DNA of 64,000 nucleotides, taken from contig NZ_JBANCG010000013.1 in NCBI RefSeq assembly GCF_037026715.1, positions 1-64,000 of the forward strand, in the 5' to 3' direction. Numbering within the stretch: position 1 is the stretch's first letter; the number at the start of each line of letters is the position of its first letter. Shown here in pieces: positions 1 through 8,941 of the stretch. The DNA comes from Breoghania sp037026715 (GTDB taxonomy: Bacteria > Pseudomonadota > Alphaproteobacteria > Rhizobiales > Stappiaceae). Below the pieces are notes generated by a model. It worked only from the letters and a program-made list of their open reading frames with translations, searched no databases and was not told the DNA's origin. A program made the position numbers and the translations under genes.

Positions 1-321
1 TGGGCCGTGAAGATGGACCTCAGAACCGCCTTGCGAGAGGTAATGGGCGTAGCCCTGCAGTTCGAGAGCTGTTCGGCCACCAACGGCGAGGCGATGGTCG
101 AGGATCGTCTGGAGCGAGATAACGACCTGCTGCCAGCTCAACTGTCCGCGGGGGCGTCTATAGACCCGGCGTGCTGGCTGTTCGAGCCAGCCTGAGGCGA
201 CATATTTGGTGCGCAAGGAAGTGTAATAGTCGCGTGCGGAGAGCCACGAGGAATCGACGAGCAAGCCCTCTGGGAGGAGGCGCTCAAGCTGTTTTAGCTT
301 TCCTTCGCTTTGCTCACTCAT
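1..321 (-). CDS. AbiEi-type antitoxin (type IV toxin-antitoxin), N-terminal part, truncated by window edge
   Basis: Reading leftward from an ATG at 319-321, the frame stays open for 107 codons to the first base of the window, so this is the N-terminal part of a longer gene. The start of the protein (MSEQSEGKLKQLERLLPEG, followed by an SSWLSARDYY segment and an ARRVYRR segment) resembles the winged-helix N-terminal domain of AbiEi-family antitoxins. Those proteins repress their own operon and counteract the AbiEii nucleotidyltransferase toxin. The toxin gene would lie further left, outside the window. Family assignment is by recollection of the domain pattern; the rest of the protein is needed to confirm it. 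Confidence 0.6.
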   Translation of the reverse strand, partial: MSEQSEGKLKQLERLLPEGLLVDSSWLSARDYYTSLRTKYVASGWLEQPARRVYRRPRGQLSWQQVVISLQTILDHRLAVGGRTALELQGYAHYLSQGGSEVHLHGP

Positions 322-493
322 GGTGAACTTTCTAGCTCATTTTTAAACCGCCGACCAGTTTGAAAATGTCCCGTTTAGCGTCGTAACGGTTAGTAAATCT
401 GGCATCTGGCAAACCCGCAGCCTTTACCTTGATACAAATCCTCGGACTCTGATGGCTAAAAACCACGGTTTCGTATCAGCCAGCCGGAGCGGC

Positions 494-1831
494 CTACTCC
501 CCTTCGGCTCCCTCAAGCGGCAAGGCCAAGGCGTGTGTCCACTCCAGCGGCGAGTACGAGGTGGCTAGCCCCTTTGCGTCGTCGATAGACCAGAGTTGGA
601 GGGTGATGGGGGGAGAATAGTAATAGCTGCCGCTTTCAGCTTCCTGTTCAGGACCTGGCTCGGCGAAGTCGACTTTCGACGATCTCGCCGAAATATCGAG
701 GAAATGGGGACTGATCAGGGCATCAATCTGTTTCAGACGTTGCCGCACCCAAGTCGCCATTGTACTCACTCTTGCAGCATCCTCAGACCTTGCATTTTCG
801 AGATGATGCAGCACTGCAGTAAGTTTGTCCCGTTGGGTCAGTTGCTCATGAACTGCATCCACAAACTCCATGCGGCGCTTCTCGCGGCTATTGAATGCCT
901 CTTCACGCTGGCGTCGAGCCTCGGCCTCCCGGTGGCGGCGTTCCCGCTCGTCGGATTCTCTCCTGCGCTCACTAATGTAGGCGGCGTGCCCGACGAAACC
1001 TGCCAATACGTCCGGCAGCATGCGTTCCAGTGTTTGCGTCTTTCCGTCTGAATAAGTGCGGCGAAGACCTGAGTATGGGTTGGCGTGAATGACGATAGCG
1101 AGCCGACCGGATGGAAATTGGTCGTACTTTGACCACGGATCGGTGGTGTGGCCCCAGCGCGCCCGTTCATCCCGTCGCTTCAATTCCGCGGTTGTTGGTT
1201 GATGCAAGGTCTTCTCGGGCTGTTCCTCCAGGCCGAACGCAATTGACTCATTCTCGACAATGAGCACCACCCCGTCTTCAGTCGCCTTGGGCAAATGGCC
1301 TTGGGTTTCCGCAAGAGTGAACAACTGGCTTAGAATCCGAATTCCCCGTTCGATGGAAGCAGGAGCAATTTTGAGCGGGACAACGCCTTTCGAGCGAACA
1401 GACGCGAAACCTTGGTCGTCAGGACGCGCTTTCGAAATCGCGCGCCTTGTAGCAGCGAGAGACGGCGGTTCAACGATGCTTAGCGTCGGTTCGGATTCAG
1501 AGACCAGAAGCGGCTTAGCCGTAGCGTGCTTGTGGAGCCTGTCTCTGGCTTTTTCCTTGGCGTCGCGGACCGACGGAGACAGATGCTGCTCAGAACTTCC
1601 TGATATCCTCACGGTAGCCAAGTTTGGTTCCCTCAGTGGCGGTAGTGCTTCCTTGTTGACCCGCTTTCCGTGTTCCAGCTTCGCCCAGTATCCACGTTCT
1701 GGTGTTGGAATGTGGTGGCGATCACAGGTCTTCTTCAACGCGGTACCCGTAACGCCATAATCTGCGGCAACTTTGGTCATGGGTTTGGACCAAACCAGCT
1801 CGTATAGCTCTTCTCGAGAAACTGTCTTCAA
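494..1831 (-). CDS. Hypothetical protein with N-terminal helix-turn-helix-like segment
   Basis: 445 residues if read from a TTG at 1831, which has an AGAGG a few bases upstream; an ATG at codon 18 is an alternative. Residues about 5-45 (SREELYELVW, then VAADYGVTGTALKKTCDRH) look like a helix-turn-helix that may bind DNA. A middle section is rich in Arg and Glu and probably forms a coiled coil (about residues 290-350). Proteins with this N-terminus are common near plasmid and genomic-island genes. I do not recognise a specific function. Its neighbour, an AbiEi-like antitoxin, fits an accessory or island context. Confidence 0.7.
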   Translation of the reverse strand: MKTVSREELYELVWSKPMTKVAADYGVTGTALKKTCDRHHIPTPERGYWAKLEHGKRVNKEALPPLREPNLATVRISGSSEQHLSPSVRDAKEKARDRLHKHATAKPLLVSESEPTLSIVEPPSLAATRRAISKARPDDQGFASVRSKGVVPLKIAPASIERGIRILSQLFTLAETQGHLPKATEDGVVLIVENESIAFGLEEQPEKTLHQPTTAELKRRDERARWGHTTDPWSKYDQFPSGRLAIVIHANPYSGLRRTYSDGKTQTLERMLPDVLAGFVGHAAYISERRRESDERERRHREAEARRQREEAFNSREKRRMEFVDAVHEQLTQRDKLTAVLHHLENARSEDAARVSTMATWVRQRLKQIDALISPHFLDISARSSKVDFAEPGPEQEAESGSYYYSPPITLQLWSIDDAKGLATSYSPLEWTHALALPLEGAEGE

Positions 1832-2255
1832 CTCTCAACCTCTGCCGTCCATGCAATGTGTTCGATCTCAGCCCGCCGATCCACGACCAAGTGGGAGCAT
1901 TGATTTTGCCGGTTTTGACGGTACTTTATCGACGCATCAGATTCGACGTTTGTGGTTGCTGCCCCACTGCGAAGCAGCCGATAGATGCCGAAAGTTCACA
2001 GAATTTTTTCAGCAAGGTTGACGCCTGAAAACTCAGCAAAATCAAGAGGCTAGGTTTTTGACGGTACCCTACACGGCATAATCGGCCGCTGGAATTATTT
2101 TTCGCAGATATATCAGATGCTTAGGGCGAAAAAAATATTCGAGTGGGAGTGAGGTGGGGTAAAGCATCGGAGATCGGCAGTCTTGGCTTGATGCCAAGCT
2201 AGGCTTTTGATCGTCCGCGATAGCTTTTTCCCGCTACCTCGCGATGCCTAATCGA
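1832..2255. other. Intergenic region between island-like genes and the dab cluster
   Basis: About 420 bases with no convincing gene. It holds two copies of a 12-base direct repeat (TTTTGACGGTAC) at 1913-1924 and 2055/2056-2066, and a small dyad, CTTGGC at 2182-2187 paired with GCCAAG at 2193-2198. It may mark the boundary of the left-end accessory segment, but no integrase, tRNA target or insertion sequence is visible. Confidence 0.5.
1913..2067. repeat. Pair of 12-base direct repeats (TTTTGACGGTAC)
   Basis: The same 12 bases occur at about 1913-1924 and 2056-2067, roughly 143 bases apart, each preceded by GG. They may be regulator sites for the leftward gene at 494-1831 or a scar of a past insertion. 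The sequence alone does not decide. Confidence 0.4.
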
Positions 2256-2699
2256 TCAGGGCTTCTTCCAGAGTGTCGAATGTCCGCGTCCTGATATTGA
2301 ATCGGGGAGTGTAGCCCGGATCCTGGCATTGCATTCCGAGCGCAATAGCAGGCTCAATATTTCCAGCTCGTTCAAGACGTCGACGGGATCGCGCTCCCGC
2401 GCGGCCTGCAGAGCCTCCTTCAGCCATGGGCTGACCCCCGGGTGCGCGAGGACCCAGGCGATCCGTTTCTGGTTTTTCTCCAACTCATCGTCATTGGGAA
2501 GCGACACTGTTCTTCCTCCGTTCGCGGACCCCGGGTGGCGGGGTTGGATCAACGGCATGCCGCACCAGATGGACAAGCACCGGCAAATGCTTGGGTCTGG
2601 GAACGGCACCACCGGGTTTCGCACATCGGCGATTTCATCAAGAAGGCGGTGGATCGCTTCCGGCTGAAGGTCAGCAATATGTGCCGGAAGGTCCTTCAC
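2256..2699 (-). CDS. Hypothetical protein translationally coupled to dabA
   Basis: About 147 residues from a GTG at 2697-2699 that overlaps the dabA stop codon as GTGA, the usual sign of translational coupling. Starts further upstream would overlap dabA heavily and read out of frame through conserved dabA sequence, so the GTG is preferred. The protein is mixed alpha-helical with no membrane segment. The N-terminal half has Cys residues in an SICRCLSIWCGMPL stretch; the C-terminal half has Leu/Glu-rich helices (DVLNELEILSLLL). I do not recognise the family. Its place suggests an accessory role for the carbon-uptake complex, which is inference only. Confidence 0.6.
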   Translation of the reverse strand: MKDLPAHIADLQPEAIHRLLDEIADVRNPVVPFPDPSICRCLSIWCGMPLIQPRHPGSANGGRTVSLPNDDELEKNQKRIAWVLAHPGVSPWLKEALQAARERDPVDVLNELEILSLLLRSECNARIRATLPDSISGRGHSTLWKKP

Positions 2700-5131
2700 T
2701 CGAGCCCCCGCACGGTTCCCCCCTTTTTCTTCGCCTCGGTGATGCAGCTTTCCCAGCGCTGGTCGCCGGTATAGCGCCACGCAACACGACCCTCGTCATT
2801 GAGTGCAAGAAGATGCAGCCAGCGATTGTCGAACAGCGCGCGCACTTCCCTGTGACGTTCAAGAACGTTCGCGATAGCCTCACGTGGCGCCTCTATCAGC
2901 ACGGAAAGCCGCAGCGGCTCATGTATCAGCCGTTCGCCGTCATGAACCGATTGCCACGGCAATCCGGCCCGGAGGAGGCCGCCATTGCCCTCGACCACGC
3001 CGATGCCGCCGGTGACGTTGTGCAACAACTTGTTGCCTGCGCCGAAGACGTCGGGCGCAACCGTCGAGCCGTAGTACTGAAGGCTGATCCAACTGGCGAC
3101 GACGACTGGCGCGGTCAGGATCAGTTCAAGCACGCCGAAGCCATCGTCGCGCCGCCAGTCATAGTCGTGGAGGAAGGCCCGCCCCGCCAGATCGCGCCCG
3201 GCCGAGCGCGACCGCGGCGCCGCGATGAACGCCTGACAGCCGGCGAGTGCCCATTCGGGCCGAAGCTCGGCCCAGTCGCGGGCGCGATGCGGAATGTCCT
3301 GACCGCGCGCCGCCCGTGGCAGGCGCAGCGCCCTTTCTCCCCGTGCCAGCGTGCCGGCTGATTTCAGCCATTGCTCTGCCTGCTTCACATCTTCGGCATG
3401 GGCGTTAGAGGGATGATCGGTGGCATAGAGCGTGACGGCATCGGTTGTCGTGTCATGTAGCGCAGCCAGAAAAAGGGTATCCTTCGGTATGGTTATGCCG
3501 TGCTCGGCCAGAGCGGCGCGCATGTCTTGGTCGTTGAGCAGCGAAGCAAGCAGCCGCGCATTCACTTCGCCCGAATATCCTCCGCAGGCGCCACAATGCA
3601 GCGCGCTGGCGTGTGGATTATTGACCACGTTTGCGCCGTGTCCCGCGATCAGTACAAGCCTCGCGAAACCCTCGGTCAGGGACATGGCCCTGAGCACGCT
3701 CGTTGCCATCGCCAGCTTCGTGTCGAGGTCAAGATTTGAAACGGGGCGGGGCGCGGGATCGTTCGGCGCTGCATTGCGCGTCATTCCCAGTCCGTCTCGA
3801 AACAGCTTGGCGACATAAAGCGGACCTGTGGCTTCGACGAAGGCGAAGGAGGAAATGGCAGCCAGCTTGAAGCGGTTCCAGGCGCGTTTCGCGCGAGCCG
3901 AGATCCGAGCGGCCAGATCTGCCCGTTCAGTCGTTGGCGTCGGCTCTCCTGAGCATGTGAATATGACCGGCTTCAGGAGCACCGGCAGGCGTGCCTCGAC
4001 CACATCTGAGGCGAAGCGACGATGGCCGATGCCCATGCCGAAGAACCCCGCGAACCCGAGTGTCTGAATCCCGGGATCGAGGCTTTCCAGCGCTCGGCGA
4101 AACACTTCCGAGCGCACGTCGATGCAGAAAGCCATCTGAAGCCTGGGACGACCGGGGATAGCGGGAGCGGCAGGCGTTTTCTCAAGAAGGGTGCGGAGGC
4201 GCCTTTGCGCGGCGCGTTCGGCAGCCTCCTGAAGGATCGCATCGACGATATCGCCGGGGGTCGCGGAAACCGGCTCCGAGTAGGCTGCGATAGCGGCGTG
4301 CCACCGTTGCTCTACCGAGGGCGCATATTGGCTCAGCAAAGCCGCCTCCCAGATCAAGCGTATGACAAGGAGGTCTGTTACAGACGTATCGGTCTCGCCG
4401 CCGAGCTCGGCTTGCCAGAGCCGATAGCGGGCGATCTGGCTCCAGCCGCCCAGGGTCGTCAGCTGGCGATGGAAATAGGTTTCCAGCGCCGCCTCGCTGA
4501 GCCCAAGTCGGAAGACGCATTCGACAAGCGCGTCGTGGGCGTTTGTCGGAGCCTCCGCCACGCGCTGCGCGAAGCCTGAAAGGCCAAGGATCTCTGGCGT
4601 CAGGTCGTGGATGGCGATAGCCCGCCACGCGGTGTAGGCGCTGCGCGCGTGTGCGCCGGTCCACAGTGCCTGTCCCAGATCGAAATATCCCGATGCCCAG
4701 TGACTGATACGGTCGTTGACAATGCCGGTCCAGTCGACCGCCGTAGCCTCTCGTGCCAGTTCGGCGACGGTCGCGACGGCGTGCGGCTCTGCCCTATCGG
4801 CGAGTTCTGCTTCTTTCAGAGCTGCGAACGTCTTAGGCCGGAGCGCTGCGGGCGCGGCGTCGAAGGCGGCGAGAAGATCCTCTTCGGAGATCTCGCCAGA
4901 AAGCAACTTCTCACGATACCAGGACCGCGGCATGGTCAAAGCGATGCCGGCAGCTCGCCGCAGACGTGCCGCGGCGGCGGCGAGCGGCTCGTTCATCTGG
5001 CCAAGGAATGGATTCACCGCGACGCTTGAGGCGAGTGGCCAAAGGGGAGGAATGGCGCGTGCCGCGCGATTGGCGGCCGCTATGATCGCATCAGCAGAAA
5101 GCGGCGGCGCCTTGGTCACGTTCATCAGCAT
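2696..5131 (-). CDS. dabA: DabA, inorganic-carbon transporter subunit (DUF2309)
   Basis: 811 residues from an ATG at 5131 with AAGGA nine bases upstream. The frame is open further upstream, but that part overlaps dabB and is spurious. DabA is the cytoplasmic zinc subunit that, with membrane partner DabB, hydrates CO2 one way to bicarbonate, driven by ion motive force. The beta-carbonic-anhydrase-like ligands described for DabA are present: Cys336 and Asp338 in a CIDVRSE motif, His498 in GHGANVV and Cys513 in HCGACGG. The spacing from His498 to Cys513 is 15, as in the characterised Halothiobacillus protein. It follows dabB by 26 bases and is presumably one transcript with it. Confidence 0.95.
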   Translation of the reverse strand: MLMNVTKAPPLSADAIIAAANRAARAIPPLWPLASSVAVNPFLGQMNEPLAAAAARLRRAAGIALTMPRSWYREKLLSGEISEEDLLAAFDAAPAALRPKTFAALKEAELADRAEPHAVATVAELAREATAVDWTGIVNDRISHWASGYFDLGQALWTGAHARSAYTAWRAIAIHDLTPEILGLSGFAQRVAEAPTNAHDALVECVFRLGLSEAALETYFHRQLTTLGGWSQIARYRLWQAELGGETDTSVTDLLVIRLIWEAALLSQYAPSVEQRWHAAIAAYSEPVSATPGDIVDAILQEAAERAAQRRLRTLLEKTPAAPAIPGRPRLQMAFCIDVRSEVFRRALESLDPGIQTLGFAGFFGMGIGHRRFASDVVEARLPVLLKPVIFTCSGEPTPTTERADLAARISARAKRAWNRFKLAAISSFAFVEATGPLYVAKLFRDGLGMTRNAAPNDPAPRPVSNLDLDTKLAMATSVLRAMSLTEGFARLVLIAGHGANVVNNPHASALHCGACGGYSGEVNARLLASLLNDQDMRAALAEHGITIPKDTLFLAALHDTTTDAVTLYATDHPSNAHAEDVKQAEQWLKSAGTLARGERALRLPRAARGQDIPHRARDWAELRPEWALAGCQAFIAAPRSRSAGRDLAGRAFLHDYDWRRDDGFGVLELILTAPVVVASWISLQYYGSTVAPDVFGAGNKLLHNVTGGIGVVEGNGGLLRAGLPWQSVHDGERLIHEPLRLSVLIEAPREAIANVLERHREVRALFDNRWLHLLALNDEGRVAWRYTGDQRWESCITEAKKKGGTVRGLE

Positions 5132-5157
5132 GTGGCGTTGTCCTTGTTCTTGAGGGT

Positions 5158-6765
5158 TCACGACGCCTTGCGGACGGACCAGCCGCCGAGCATGCGATCG
5201 ATCGTGGCATTGACGTAGAGGCCATTGGAAAGATGGACGCGCAGGCCGGCTGCGGCGGGGTGAGATGCCCAGAGCGGGAACAGCGCCTGCGCCACTGCCA
5301 CCACCCCGAAGCTCAGTACCGCAAGCGCCATCAGCGTCCATTCCAGCCGGCCTGGTGCGGGCGCGGCCGGAAGAACCCCAGCTGTCAGCCATTCGGCTGC
5401 GGTCTGGAGCGCGAAATATCCGACTGCTGCAGCGCTGGCGTAGATCGCCGTCTTGCGCGTCAGTGGTTGGGGGGCGGCATCCGCGAGCCCCTGGGCCAGC
5501 AGGTAGGCGACGCCGAAGATCAGGATCGCGCCGAGTGCGACTGCCTGGGGTGATTTGTGCTCGAAGCCGAACGTGAACCCGAACGCTGCGCCAATTGCGG
5601 CATAAATCGCGAGCGCGATAAGGAAGGCGCGGCCCACAGCAGCGCCGTTCGGGACGGCGACCGGCCCGGGACGGCGAATGGCGGCCACTTGTTCGACGGC
5701 TCCGCCGGAGGCCAGAAACGCATGTGCCTTGTAGAGCGAGTGCGCGACAATGTGGAGCAAGGCCAGCGGGAAGAGCGCCAGGCCGCATTGCAGGATCATG
5801 AAGCCCATCTGCGCGACGGTCGACCAGGCAAGCGACGTCTTGACCGCCGGCTGGGTCAGCATCACGAGCGCACCAAAGAGGGCAGTGAACCCGCCAAGCA
5901 TAGCCAGAACGGCGAGCACACCGGGGGCGGAGAGCATCACGTCGGCGAAACGGATCAAAAGGAAGCCGCCGCCATTGATCACGCCGGCATGAAGCAGGGC
6001 AGAGACTGGCGTCGGCGCCTCCATGACCTCGGTGAGCCAGCCGTGTGTCGGGAACTGTGCCGATTTCAGGACCGCAGCGATTGCGAACAGGGCTGCGGCA
6101 GTGATCACGGGCCCGGAGGCGTCGCTGGAGCGGGCGAGCGCATTGATCGCGGCGATATCCGTCGTGCCGAAGCTTATCCAAACGAGGGCGGCTGCGCTGA
6201 CCAGTGCGGCTGCGCCGACTATTGAGAACAGGCGTTTCTTGCGTGCTGCGCGCTGAGCTGCAACGCGCGTGGGATAAAACAGAAGCAGGCGATGCAGCGC
6301 CGCACTGGTCGCGATCCACGAGGCGACAAGCTGGGTGAGATTGCCCGCCTGGACGAGAAAGAGGACCGCCGCGAGCGCAGCGCAGAGCCAACCGATAAAC
6401 AGGCCCTGTCGAGCTTCACCATCGAGATATGTGCGGGCATACCGCACGACGATCCAACCGATGAACGCGACCAGAACGAGCATCGCCACGCTCACCGCAT
6501 CGAGCCGCGCTGACAGACCTGCGCCGCCCCATCCGATCAGTCCACTGTCGCCGGGGCCGTTCAGGATCAGCAGTGTGAGCGAAGCGATCGCGATCAGAAG
6601 GGCGCAGAACGCGGCGCCTTCCGCGAAGACTGGCGCCAACAATGGACGGTGGCCGTTCCTTGAAAATCCAGGGATGGCGGCGAGAAGCAGCAGGAGCGGT
6701 GCGGAAAGCGGGAGAAAGTTGAGCGACAAGGCAAAGCCCTCGATGGATAGCGGCGGGGATGCCAT
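5158..6765 (-). CDS. dabB: DabB, proton-conducting membrane subunit of the DAB carbon-uptake complex
   Basis: 535 residues with about a dozen hydrophobic helices, of the NuoL/MrpA antiporter-like family. Family signatures are seen: a KSAQFPTHGWLTEVMEAPTPVSALLHAGVINGGG region (broken by window rules into KSAQFPTHGWL, EAPTPVSALLHAG and INGGG) and HSLYKAHAFLASG. DabB is the membrane half of DAB, coupling ion flow to CO2 hydration by DabA. In such two-gene operons the partner always lies next door, as here. It lacks the rest of a complex I operon, which separates it from nuoL. No clear Shine-Dalgarno precedes the ATG at 6765, so the exact start is less certain. Confidence 0.92.
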   Translation of the reverse strand: MASPPLSIEGFALSLNFLPLSAPLLLLLAAIPGFSRNGHRPLLAPVFAEGAAFCALLIAIASLTLLILNGPGDSGLIGWGGAGLSARLDAVSVAMLVLVAFIGWIVVRYARTYLDGEARQGLFIGWLCAALAAVLFLVQAGNLTQLVASWIATSAALHRLLLFYPTRVAAQRAARKKRLFSIVGAAALVSAAALVWISFGTTDIAAINALARSSDASGPVITAAALFAIAAVLKSAQFPTHGWLTEVMEAPTPVSALLHAGVINGGGFLLIRFADVMLSAPGVLAVLAMLGGFTALFGALVMLTQPAVKTSLAWSTVAQMGFMILQCGLALFPLALLHIVAHSLYKAHAFLASGGAVEQVAAIRRPGPVAVPNGAAVGRAFLIALAIYAAIGAAFGFTFGFEHKSPQAVALGAILIFGVAYLLAQGLADAAPQPLTRKTAIYASAAAVGYFALQTAAEWLTAGVLPAAPAPGRLEWTLMALAVLSFGVVAVAQALFPLWASHPAAAGLRVHLSNGLYVNATIDRMLGGWSVRKAS

Positions 6766-6834
6766 CGGTATCGAATGCTGGGTTCGAAGAAAAATTCATT
6801 GTTGGCGTTAAATCGTTCGCTATAATCGAACGGT
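6766..6834. promoter_or_regulatory. Divergent dabB / lysR promoter region with LysR-type dyad
   Basis: The 69-base space between the divergent dabB and lysR genes contains CGTTCG (6814-6819) and CGAACG (6827-6832), an inverted repeat with seven bases between arms. TATAAT at 6821-6826 sits inside it. If that is the -10 of lysR, transcription would begin almost at the lysR ATG (6835), giving a leaderless message. The dyad suits autoregulation by the LysR protein and control of dabBA. Confidence 0.6.
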
Positions 6835-7716
6835 ATGACATCGCTGAATTACAACCATCTGCGCTACTTCTGGGCGGTTGCACACGACGGCAATCTCACC
6901 CGCACCGCGGGGCGGCTGAACCTTACTCAGTCGGCGCTGTCGGTGCAGATCCGCAAACTCGAGGAGCGTCTGGGGCATCCGCTGTTCGAGCGTCGAGGGA
7001 GGCAACTTCATCTGACCGAGGCCGGGCAGATCGTTCTCGATCATGCCGACGCAATCTTTGCCACGGGCGACGAAATGCTCGCCACGTTGCACCAGACAGG
7101 AGCGGCTCGGCAGGCGCTGCGTGTCGGTTCACTCGCCACGTTGTCGCGCAATTTCCAGATGGAGTTTCTCCGTCCGGTCCTCGGTCGCATGGACATAGAC
7201 CTCGTTCTGCGATCCGGCAGCGCAGGTGAACTCTTGCGCGCGCTTCAGGCGCTCAATCTTGATGTTGTCTTGCTGAATCAAGCGCCGCCAATCGATGCTT
7301 TGACCCCTCTCGTCACCCATCGGCTTGCGGAGAGGGAGGTCAGCCTCGTGGGGACGCCGGACCGACTGAGGCACGCGGCTAGCCTTGAGGAACGGCTTCG
7401 AAAACACCCCATCATTCTTCCGACTGTCGACAGCAGCGTCCGCACCGGCTTCGATGCGCTGGCCGACCGCCTCGGCGTTCGTCCGCAGATCGTGGCGGAA
7501 GTCGAGGACATGGCGATGATGCGACTGCTTGCCCGGGAGGACATCGGGCTGGCCGTTCTTCCGCCCGTCGTCGTGAAAGACGAGATTGCGGCGGGCGTTC
7601 TGGTGGAGGGCGGTCAATTGCCTGGCATCGTGGAGACGTTCTACGCTGTCACCATGTCGCGCCGATTCCCAAATCCGTTGGTCAGGCTCCTCCTGGCCGC
7701 GCCCGGCGATTTGTAG
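6835..7716 (+). CDS. LysR-family regulator of the dab genes
   Basis: 293 residues. The N-terminal winged helix-turn-helix (residues about 5-64: YNHLRYFWAVAHDGNLTRTA, then LTQSALSVQIRKLEERLG) is typical, followed by a type-2 periplasmic-binding-like effector domain. It resembles the NhaR-like branch in its N-terminus. It is transcribed away from dabB over 69 bases, the usual arrangement for a LysR regulator and its target. The likely signal is CO2/bicarbonate availability, which is inferred from position. No good Shine-Dalgarno is seen before the ATG. Confidence 0.85.
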   Translation: MTSLNYNHLRYFWAVAHDGNLTRTAGRLNLTQSALSVQIRKLEERLGHPLFERRGRQLHLTEAGQIVLDHADAIFATGDEMLATLHQTGAARQALRVGSLATLSRNFQMEFLRPVLGRMDIDLVLRSGSAGELLRALQALNLDVVLLNQAPPIDALTPLVTHRLAEREVSLVGTPDRLRHAASLEERLRKHPIILPTVDSSVRTGFDALADRLGVRPQIVAEVEDMAMMRLLAREDIGLAVLPPVVVKDEIAAGVLVEGGQLPGIVETFYAVTMSRRFPNPLVRLLLAAPGDL

Positions 7717-7740
7717 CTTCCGCTACGAGAGGGAAGTCGC

Positions 7741-7782
7741 CGCACCTGGCCGACCACAGATCGTGTCCGGCCAGAGGTGCGC
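7741..7782 (+). terminator. Hairpin after the LysR gene
   Basis: GCACCT-GGCCG near 7742-7752 pairs with CGGCCAGAGGTGC at about 7768-7780, with a two-base bulge. No T-run follows, so this is a weak candidate terminator. It separates the regulator from the isonitrile operon promoter. Confidence 0.4.
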
Positions 7783-7838
7783 ATTGCGGCCGTTGCCGAC
7801 ACGAGGTCGCAATATGTAGCGGCGTATTTGCCTAAAAT

Positions 7839-7868
7839 TTGTGCATAAAAACCTATCTATCGATAGAT
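7839..7868 (+). promoter_or_regulatory. Isonitrile operon promoter with TetR-type operator
   Basis: CTATC (7853-7857), four bases, GATAG (7862-7866) forms a dyad that matches the operator before the exporter gene at 17885-17898 (common core CTATC-TANN-GATAG-AT). A candidate promoter is TTGTGC (7839-7844), 17 bases, GATAGA (7862-7867), so a bound repressor would cover the -10. Repression by the TetR gene at 17103-17693 is inferred. Confidence 0.6.
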
Positions 7869-7953
7869 TGATTTTTTCGCGGGCAGCGTTTATCATCGGC
7901 TTCATTAATTGAAATAAATATATATTTTATTAATTCGATTGTAGGAGCTGAAT

Positions 7954-8928
7954 ATGAAAGGTGCAATTTCCGCCCCTTTTTCGCCTCTTGACGATCATAT
8001 CAAGAATTCATCAGAAAAAGACCATCGTATTTTCTTTGAGCTTATGAGACGGAACAATCCGCTCGATCCCGAAAAGGGAATTTCCGAGGCTGCAGCTACG
8101 CATCATCTGAACCAGATCCGAAAGATGATTGTCGCTGGAGAGCCGATTTCAATGATCCTCCCCGCTTTTCCGGGGAAGTCGCCTAACCGGCGCAAGACAC
8201 TCAGCTACATGCCGGATCTCGCGGAGAGGTTGGCGCTCGACGAACTGGCCGGGCTCTGCCGTTCCATTGAGGACATCTACCCTCCCGGTGCGGTGGTCGA
8301 GATCTGTTCTGATGGATACGTCTTTTCCGATCTCGTGCAGATCCCCGACAATCGCGTGACGGAATATACGGACGAGTTGAAGAGATGGACGTCGGAACTT
8401 TATCCCGACTTCTTTGCGTACTTCGACCTGAAAGATGCCTACCCGCAACTGACAGATCTTGCGCGCATGCGGGAGGTCTTGACGCAGCAACATGGTGAAG
8501 CGATCGATAGCATTTCCGCACAGGCGCGCGAGGACGCCGGCGCGCGGAGCATGTATCTCGGTATCACCCGCTTCCTGTTTGAAGATTATCGGGGCATGCG
8601 CGAGTTTTCGGGCTTCAGCAACACCGCCATTCAGAAACGTGCGCGCGCCACTGCGTACCAGGTCATCCAGCGCAGCAACGCCTGGAGTGCATTGCTGGAG
8701 GCGCGGCGACCGGATGCGGTTCGTCTGTCGATCCATCCGCAAGGTGAAAATTCGAAGAAGTTCGGAATCAGGCTCGTGCCTTGCGTCGATATCTGGCGCA
8801 CGCCCTGGCATTCGGTCGCCGTAAAGAGGGATGGCCAGATCTTTCTCGAGCGGCGCTCGGATGTGGAAGCAGAAGCGTGTCGTCTGATGTTCCGCAACGG
8901 TCGACCGTGCCACTATGTATATTCTTGA
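7954..8928 (+). CDS. Isonitrile synthase, PvcA/IsnA (Dit1_PvcA) family
   Basis: 324 residues, the usual length of PvcA/IsnA. These enzymes turn the amino group of Tyr, Trp or a related amino acid into an isonitrile using ribulose 5-phosphate as carbon source. Family features: SMILPAFPGKSPN (about residues 66-80), a LALDELAGLCRSIEDIYPPG helix, VEICSDGYVFSDLV (about 115-128), VRLSIHPQ (about 255-262) and a TPWHSVAV segment near the end (about 283-290). The ATG has AGGAG seven bases before it. First gene of an operon that includes a second, fused synthase, so the two may act on different substrates or form a complex. The substrate cannot be read from sequence. Confidence 0.9.
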   Translation: MKGAISAPFSPLDDHIKNSSEKDHRIFFELMRRNNPLDPEKGISEAAATHHLNQIRKMIVAGEPISMILPAFPGKSPNRRKTLSYMPDLAERLALDELAGLCRSIEDIYPPGAVVEICSDGYVFSDLVQIPDNRVTEYTDELKRWTSELYPDFFAYFDLKDAYPQLTDLARMREVLTQQHGEAIDSISAQAREDAGARSMYLGITRFLFEDYRGMREFSGFSNTAIQKRARATAYQVIQRSNAWSALLEARRPDAVRLSIHPQGENSKKFGIRLVPCVDIWRTPWHSVAVKRDGQIFLERRSDVEAEACRLMFRNGRPCHYVYS

Positions 8929-8941
8929 TCGAGTTTTTTCC

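Noticed and set aside
2696..6391. A 1231-codon leftward open frame
   Set aside because: Only its last 811 codons are dabA; the upstream part overlaps dabB in another frame and lacks a start with Shine-Dalgarno.
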